Translations under genes and position numbers: made by a program
Shown: in pieces, positions 61,055 to 64,000 of the stretch
How positions within the stretch are numbered: position 1 is the stretch's first letter
Layout: each line of letters opens with the position of its first letter
From: CALBPI01 sp039821645
Lineage (GTDB): Bacteria; Pseudomonadota; Gammaproteobacteria; Steroidobacterales; Woeseiaceae
Length of the DNA: 64,000 nt
Reading direction: 5' to 3'
NCBI GenBank assembly: GCA_039821645.1
Contig: JBCBNU010000001.1
Span: 62,001 to 126,000, forward strand
The notes under the pieces: model-generated
Told to the model about the DNA's origin: nothing
Database searches by the model: none
Seen by the model: only the letters and a program-made list of their open reading frames with translations

Positions 61055-62242
61055 ATGCCGCGCCTGTTCCGAGTGAGCCCACCCGTGTTCCATCTGATCC
61101 GCAACGCACAGATTTTCGCACCCGAATCCTCGGGTATCGGCCACGTGCTGGTGGTTGGAACACAGATTGCGTATCTCGGCAGAGATTTGCCGGAGATCGG
61201 TGCACGCCATCTGAGCACTGATGTCGATGCCGAAGGCGCAGCGCTGGTGCCAGGCTTCGTGGACATTCACACGCATCTCACCGGCGGCGGCGGTGAGGCC
61301 GGGTTTGCGACTCAGGTACCACCGGTCCCCCTGAGTAACTTCACGAGCGCCGGAATTACCACGGTCGTTGGATTGCTGGGCACGGACGATGTGACGCGCA
61401 CGACCGATTCGCTGGTAGCTCGAGTCCGAGGTCTTCGTGAGGAGGGTCTTTCCGCGTGGTGCTACACGGGCGGCTACCACTGGCCTGCTACCACCCTCAC
61501 CGGATCGGTGACCCGCGACATCGTGAGTATCGACGCTATCGTTGCATTAGGTGAGGTTGCGATCAGTGATCACCGCTCATCGCAGATGACACGAACAGAG
61601 CTTGCGAAAGCCGCTGGAGAGGCCCATGTGGCTGGACTGATCACCGGCAAGGCCGGGATTTGTCATCTGCATTTAGGTGATGGGGATGCCGGTCTGGAAA
61701 TGGTGCGCCGTGCGCTTGCGGACACCGAGATTCCGGCGCGCGTCTTCAACCCCACGCATTGCAATCGCAAGAACGTATTGTTTGAGGAAGCTTGCGAGAT
61801 CACCAAACACGGCTGCTACATCGATATTTCTGCGTTTCCGGTTGAAGAGGACGAAGACGGGCTGCGCGCTGACGAGTCACTGGTGCGTTACCTGGCCAAC
61901 GGTGGTAACCCCGAGTTGATTACGATCAGCACTGACTCTGGCGGGTGTCTCGCCTCGTTCGATGCCGACGGAAATCCGTCCGGATTGGACTATGGACGTT
62001 CGGATGATCTTGTGTGGTCTCTCTCCAGAAGCGCCAAACAGCTTGGTCTGGAGGCTGCCCTGCCGGCGTTCACCAGCAATCCCTCGAGACTGATGCGCTT
62101 TCATCAAAAGGGCCGTCTCGCCGCCGGCATGGATGCGGACCTTGTGCTGCTGGATGACAACTTCGGCATTGGCGGCGTCATGGCGCTCGGACGTTGGATG
62201 GTTCGTGAAGGCGAGCCGGTCGTGCGTGGCACGTTTGAATAG
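61055..62242 (+). CDS. iadA: Isoaspartyl dipeptidase (beta-aspartyl peptidase)
   Basis: 395 aa amidohydrolase. VDIHTHLTGGGGEAG has the HxH metal pair, then ICHLHLGDGDAG, VFNPTHCNRKN and ITISTDSGG supply the second His, third His and Asp. It matches IadA in order and length. It cleaves beta-Asp-X dipeptides, including beta-Asp-Arg from cyanophycin. ATG 61055 has AGGAG 4-5 bases upstream; GTG 61085 is an alternative. The cyanophycinase gene follows after 11 bp and the synthetase later, so a cyanophycin role is likely. Confidence 0.9.
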   Translation: MPRLFRVSPPVFHLIRNAQIFAPESSGIGHVLVVGTQIAYLGRDLPEIGARHLSTDVDAEGAALVPGFVDIHTHLTGGGGEAGFATQVPPVPLSNFTSAGITTVVGLLGTDDVTRTTDSLVARVRGLREEGLSAWCYTGGYHWPATTLTGSVTRDIVSIDAIVALGEVAISDHRSSQMTRTELAKAAGEAHVAGLITGKAGICHLHLGDGDAGLEMVRRALADTEIPARVFNPTHCNRKNVLFEEACEITKHGCYIDISAFPVEEDEDGLRADESLVRYLANGGNPELITISTDSGGCLASFDADGNPSGLDYGRSDDLVWSLSRSAKQLGLEAALPAFTSNPSRLMRFHQKGRLAAGMDADLVLLDDNFGIGGVMALGRWMVREGEPVVRGTFE

Positions 62243-62253
62243 AGGAAATTTGA

Positions 62254-63075
62254 GTGTCTGATTTGGGAAAGCGCGGTTGGCTTGTGCCGATCGGTGGCGC
62301 GGAAGAGCGTGAGACTGATGGCGAAATCCTCAGTCGTTTTGCGAAGCTTGCGGGCGGACGCGACGCCAAGATACTCGTCATCCCAACCGCCTCGGAACTG
62401 CCCGACACCGGCCCCCGATATGTTGAGCTGTTCGAGTCTATGGGTGCGCGCTCGCGCTATATGGCAATCGACGAGCGCGAGGACTGCTTCAATGAAGAAA
62501 TCACGGAAACACTCAATCGCGCAACCGGAGTCTTTATTACAGGTGGTAACCAGTTGCGCCTGTCGACGATCCTGGGTGGGACGCCAGTGGCGAAGGCGAT
62601 ACGCGATCTGCATAACGAGGGTCTGCATTTGGCGGGCACATCGGCCGGCGCTGCGATTGTGCCCGAGCATATGATCGCCGGTGGTCCGACCGGACCGACG
62701 CCGACCGAAAATGGTGTGACGATGGCACCCGGTCTGGGTCTGACCAACAAAGCGATTATCGATCAACATTTCAGACAGCGCGATCGCCTCGGGCGCCTGC
62801 TAACGGCTCTGTCCTACAACCCGTTTGTTACGGGGCTGGGTATCGACGAGGACACGGCAGCTTTCATTGACCCGCACGGCGATCTCGAGGTCGTCGGCAG
62901 TGGCGCGATTACGGTCGTAGACCCTTCGGGACTGATCCACTCCTCGATGTACGATGCAGGCCATGAAGACCCGATCAGCCTGGTCGGATTGACGTTGCAT
63001 CTGCTGACCGCAGGTGATCACTACAACCTGGAAACGCGCGAAGCGAGCGCGTTACGTCTGAAACAGCAGACATAA
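62254..63075 (+). CDS. cphB: Cyanophycinase
   Basis: 273 aa, usual length. The serine-peptidase S51-type nucleophile elbow is GTSAGAAIVPEHM, with VFITGGNQLRLS before it and GLGLTNKAIIDQHFRQRDRL after it. It hydrolyses cyanophycin to beta-Asp-Arg dipeptides. It starts at GTG 62254, with GAGG 8 bases upstream. It lies between the dipeptidase, which finishes the degradation, and the synthetase gene. Confidence 0.92.
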   Translation: MSDLGKRGWLVPIGGAEERETDGEILSRFAKLAGGRDAKILVIPTASELPDTGPRYVELFESMGARSRYMAIDEREDCFNEEITETLNRATGVFITGGNQLRLSTILGGTPVAKAIRDLHNEGLHLAGTSAGAAIVPEHMIAGGPTGPTPTENGVTMAPGLGLTNKAIIDQHFRQRDRLGRLLTALSYNPFVTGLGIDEDTAAFIDPHGDLEVVGSGAITVVDPSGLIHSSMYDAGHEDPISLVGLTLHLLTAGDHYNLETREASALRLKQQT

Positions 63076-63143
63076 AACGTCAGGTCATTTAACCCGAATC
63101 GTTTGGACTGCTACAGTCGATGGGTCCGGGATTGAGGTCTGAC

Positions 63144-64000
63144 ATGAAAATTCTAACTACCAACGTCTATCGTGGGCCAAACCTGTACGCCCATTTCCCG
63201 GTGATTCGCCACCAGGTCGATTTGAAGTCCCTGGAGCAATGGCCATCTGGTCGTCTTGGGCCCGAGTTCATTGATGGGTTGGTCGAAGCGCTTCCGGGAC
63301 TCGCGGAGCACGGTTGCTCTTATCGCACAGAGGGCGGTTTCCTCAGACGATTGCGTGAAGACTACGGTACCTGGATGGGACACATCTGGGAGCATCTGAT
63401 TCTCGAGCTCCAGAGTGAGGCGGGTTCGGATGTCACGTTCGGCCGAACGCGATCGATCGAGGGTCAACCCGGCTGCTACAACGTGGTTTTTGAATACCGC
63501 CAGCGTGACGTGGGTCTGGAGGCTGCGCGCCTTTCGCTCCAGCTCATTTTCCAGTTGCTCCCGGACGCGCTGCGAGATGAGTTTCGTGATGATGTTCAAA
63601 AGGACTTTGACTTCAATCGGGAGCGCGAGCGCTTCATCCGGTTCGCCCAGCGCAAGGAAATGGGGCCGAGTACCGCATCTCTGGTTGCAGCAGCAGTCGA
63701 TCGCGATATCCCGTGGTTGCGCTTGAACGAGTATTCACTGGTGCAGTTCGGTCACGGCAAGTTCCAGCAGCGTATTCAGGCGACCATCACGAGCAAGACG
63801 ACCAACATCGCCGTGGAGATTTCTTGCGATAAGGAAGACACGCACAATCTTCTGAACGATCTTGGTTTGCCGGTTCCGCAGCAACGGATGGTGTATTCGC
63901 CGAGGGAAGCAGTGCGCGCAGCGAATCGGATCGGATACCCGGTCGTCGTGAAGCCGCTCGATGCAAATCATGGCCGTGGGGTCACCATAAACCTCACCGA
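63144..64000 (+). CDS. cphA: Cyanophycin synthetase (3' part cut by window edge)
   Basis: 285 codons are visible; full-length enzymes have about 870-900 residues. It starts MKILTTNVYRGPNLYAHFPV, then DYGTWMGHIWEHLILELQ and the N-domain. ATP-grasp motifs begin with RIQATITSKTTNIAVEISCD, LNDLGLPVPQQR and YPVVVKPLDANHGRGV. It makes multi-L-arginyl-poly-L-aspartate from Asp, Arg and ATP. The start is 68 bp after cphB. The Mur-ligase-like C-terminal part lies beyond the right edge. Confidence 0.93.
   Translation, partial: MKILTTNVYRGPNLYAHFPVIRHQVDLKSLEQWPSGRLGPEFIDGLVEALPGLAEHGCSYRTEGGFLRRLREDYGTWMGHIWEHLILELQSEAGSDVTFGRTRSIEGQPGCYNVVFEYRQRDVGLEAARLSLQLIFQLLPDALRDEFRDDVQKDFDFNRERERFIRFAQRKEMGPSTASLVAAAVDRDIPWLRLNEYSLVQFGHGKFQQRIQATITSKTTNIAVEISCDKEDTHNLLNDLGLPVPQQRMVYSPREAVRAANRIGYPVVVKPLDANHGRGVTINLT

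Overview
The window looks like a chromosomal segment of a free-living, Gram-negative gammaproteobacterium, probably marine. This is inferred from the gene families: a CpxR/CpxP-like pair, RhlE, FadH, MsrQ, outer-membrane receptors of the TonB-dependent type, RND efflux, a Fur-box-like site, a sulfatase and a carotenoid oxygenase. Coding density is high and genes often overlap by ATGA. I saw no rRNA, tRNA, transposase, integrase, phage module or CRISPR array. About 60 protein-coding genes can be supported. One locus is a frameshifted pseudogene, and genes run off both edges.

Layout. 1-8 kb: a CpxR-like response regulator (cut by the left edge) and a Spy/CpxP-like periplasmic protein, divergent from an efflux operon (outer-membrane lipoprotein, adaptor, RND pump) that ends in a prokaryotic pentameric ligand-gated ion channel; the shared upstream region carries CpxR-box-like motifs. 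8-20 kb: thioesterase plus iron alcohol dehydrogenase, RhlE, a frameshifted pseudogene, FadH, small membrane proteins, and a LysR regulator divergent from an outer-membrane receptor. 20-31.7 kb: a large unknown membrane protein, a fused alpha/beta keto-acid dehydrogenase E1 overlapped by a FabD-like acyltransferase, secreted proteins (Cys-rich, DUF4920-like, CCXG-type, cupin), an alpha/beta hydrolase and a sulfatase. 31.9-44 kb: MscS channel, GST/MdaB/HxlR electrophile-response group, MsrQ divergent from a helix-hairpin-helix lipoprotein across a Fur-box-like palindrome, a collagen-like secreted protein, a DsrE protein, a DUF1800/DUF1501 pair, and an RluA-type pseudouridine synthase.

44-57 kb is the most unusual part. 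A membrane-embedded spermidine-synthase-like protein is followed by a 2OG-Fe(II) oxygenase. Then come a DUF3604 PHP-like protein and a tightly overlapping operon of a PpiC-like protein, three HupE/UreJ-type membrane proteins and a second 2OG-Fe(II) oxygenase. A third oxygenase, an EF-hand protein and a coiled-coil membrane protein lie on the opposite strand, and a TonB-dependent receptor closes the block. The likely theme is metal acquisition and metal-dependent modification at the cell envelope, but the substrate cannot be read from the sequence.

57-64 kb: DUF2141 protein, Tat-exported carotenoid oxygenase, an acyl-CoA carboxyltransferase, and a cyanophycin block: isoaspartyl dipeptidase, cyanophycinase and cyanophycin synthetase (cut by the right edge). 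Together these could make, depolymerise and fully hydrolyse the nitrogen-storage polymer.
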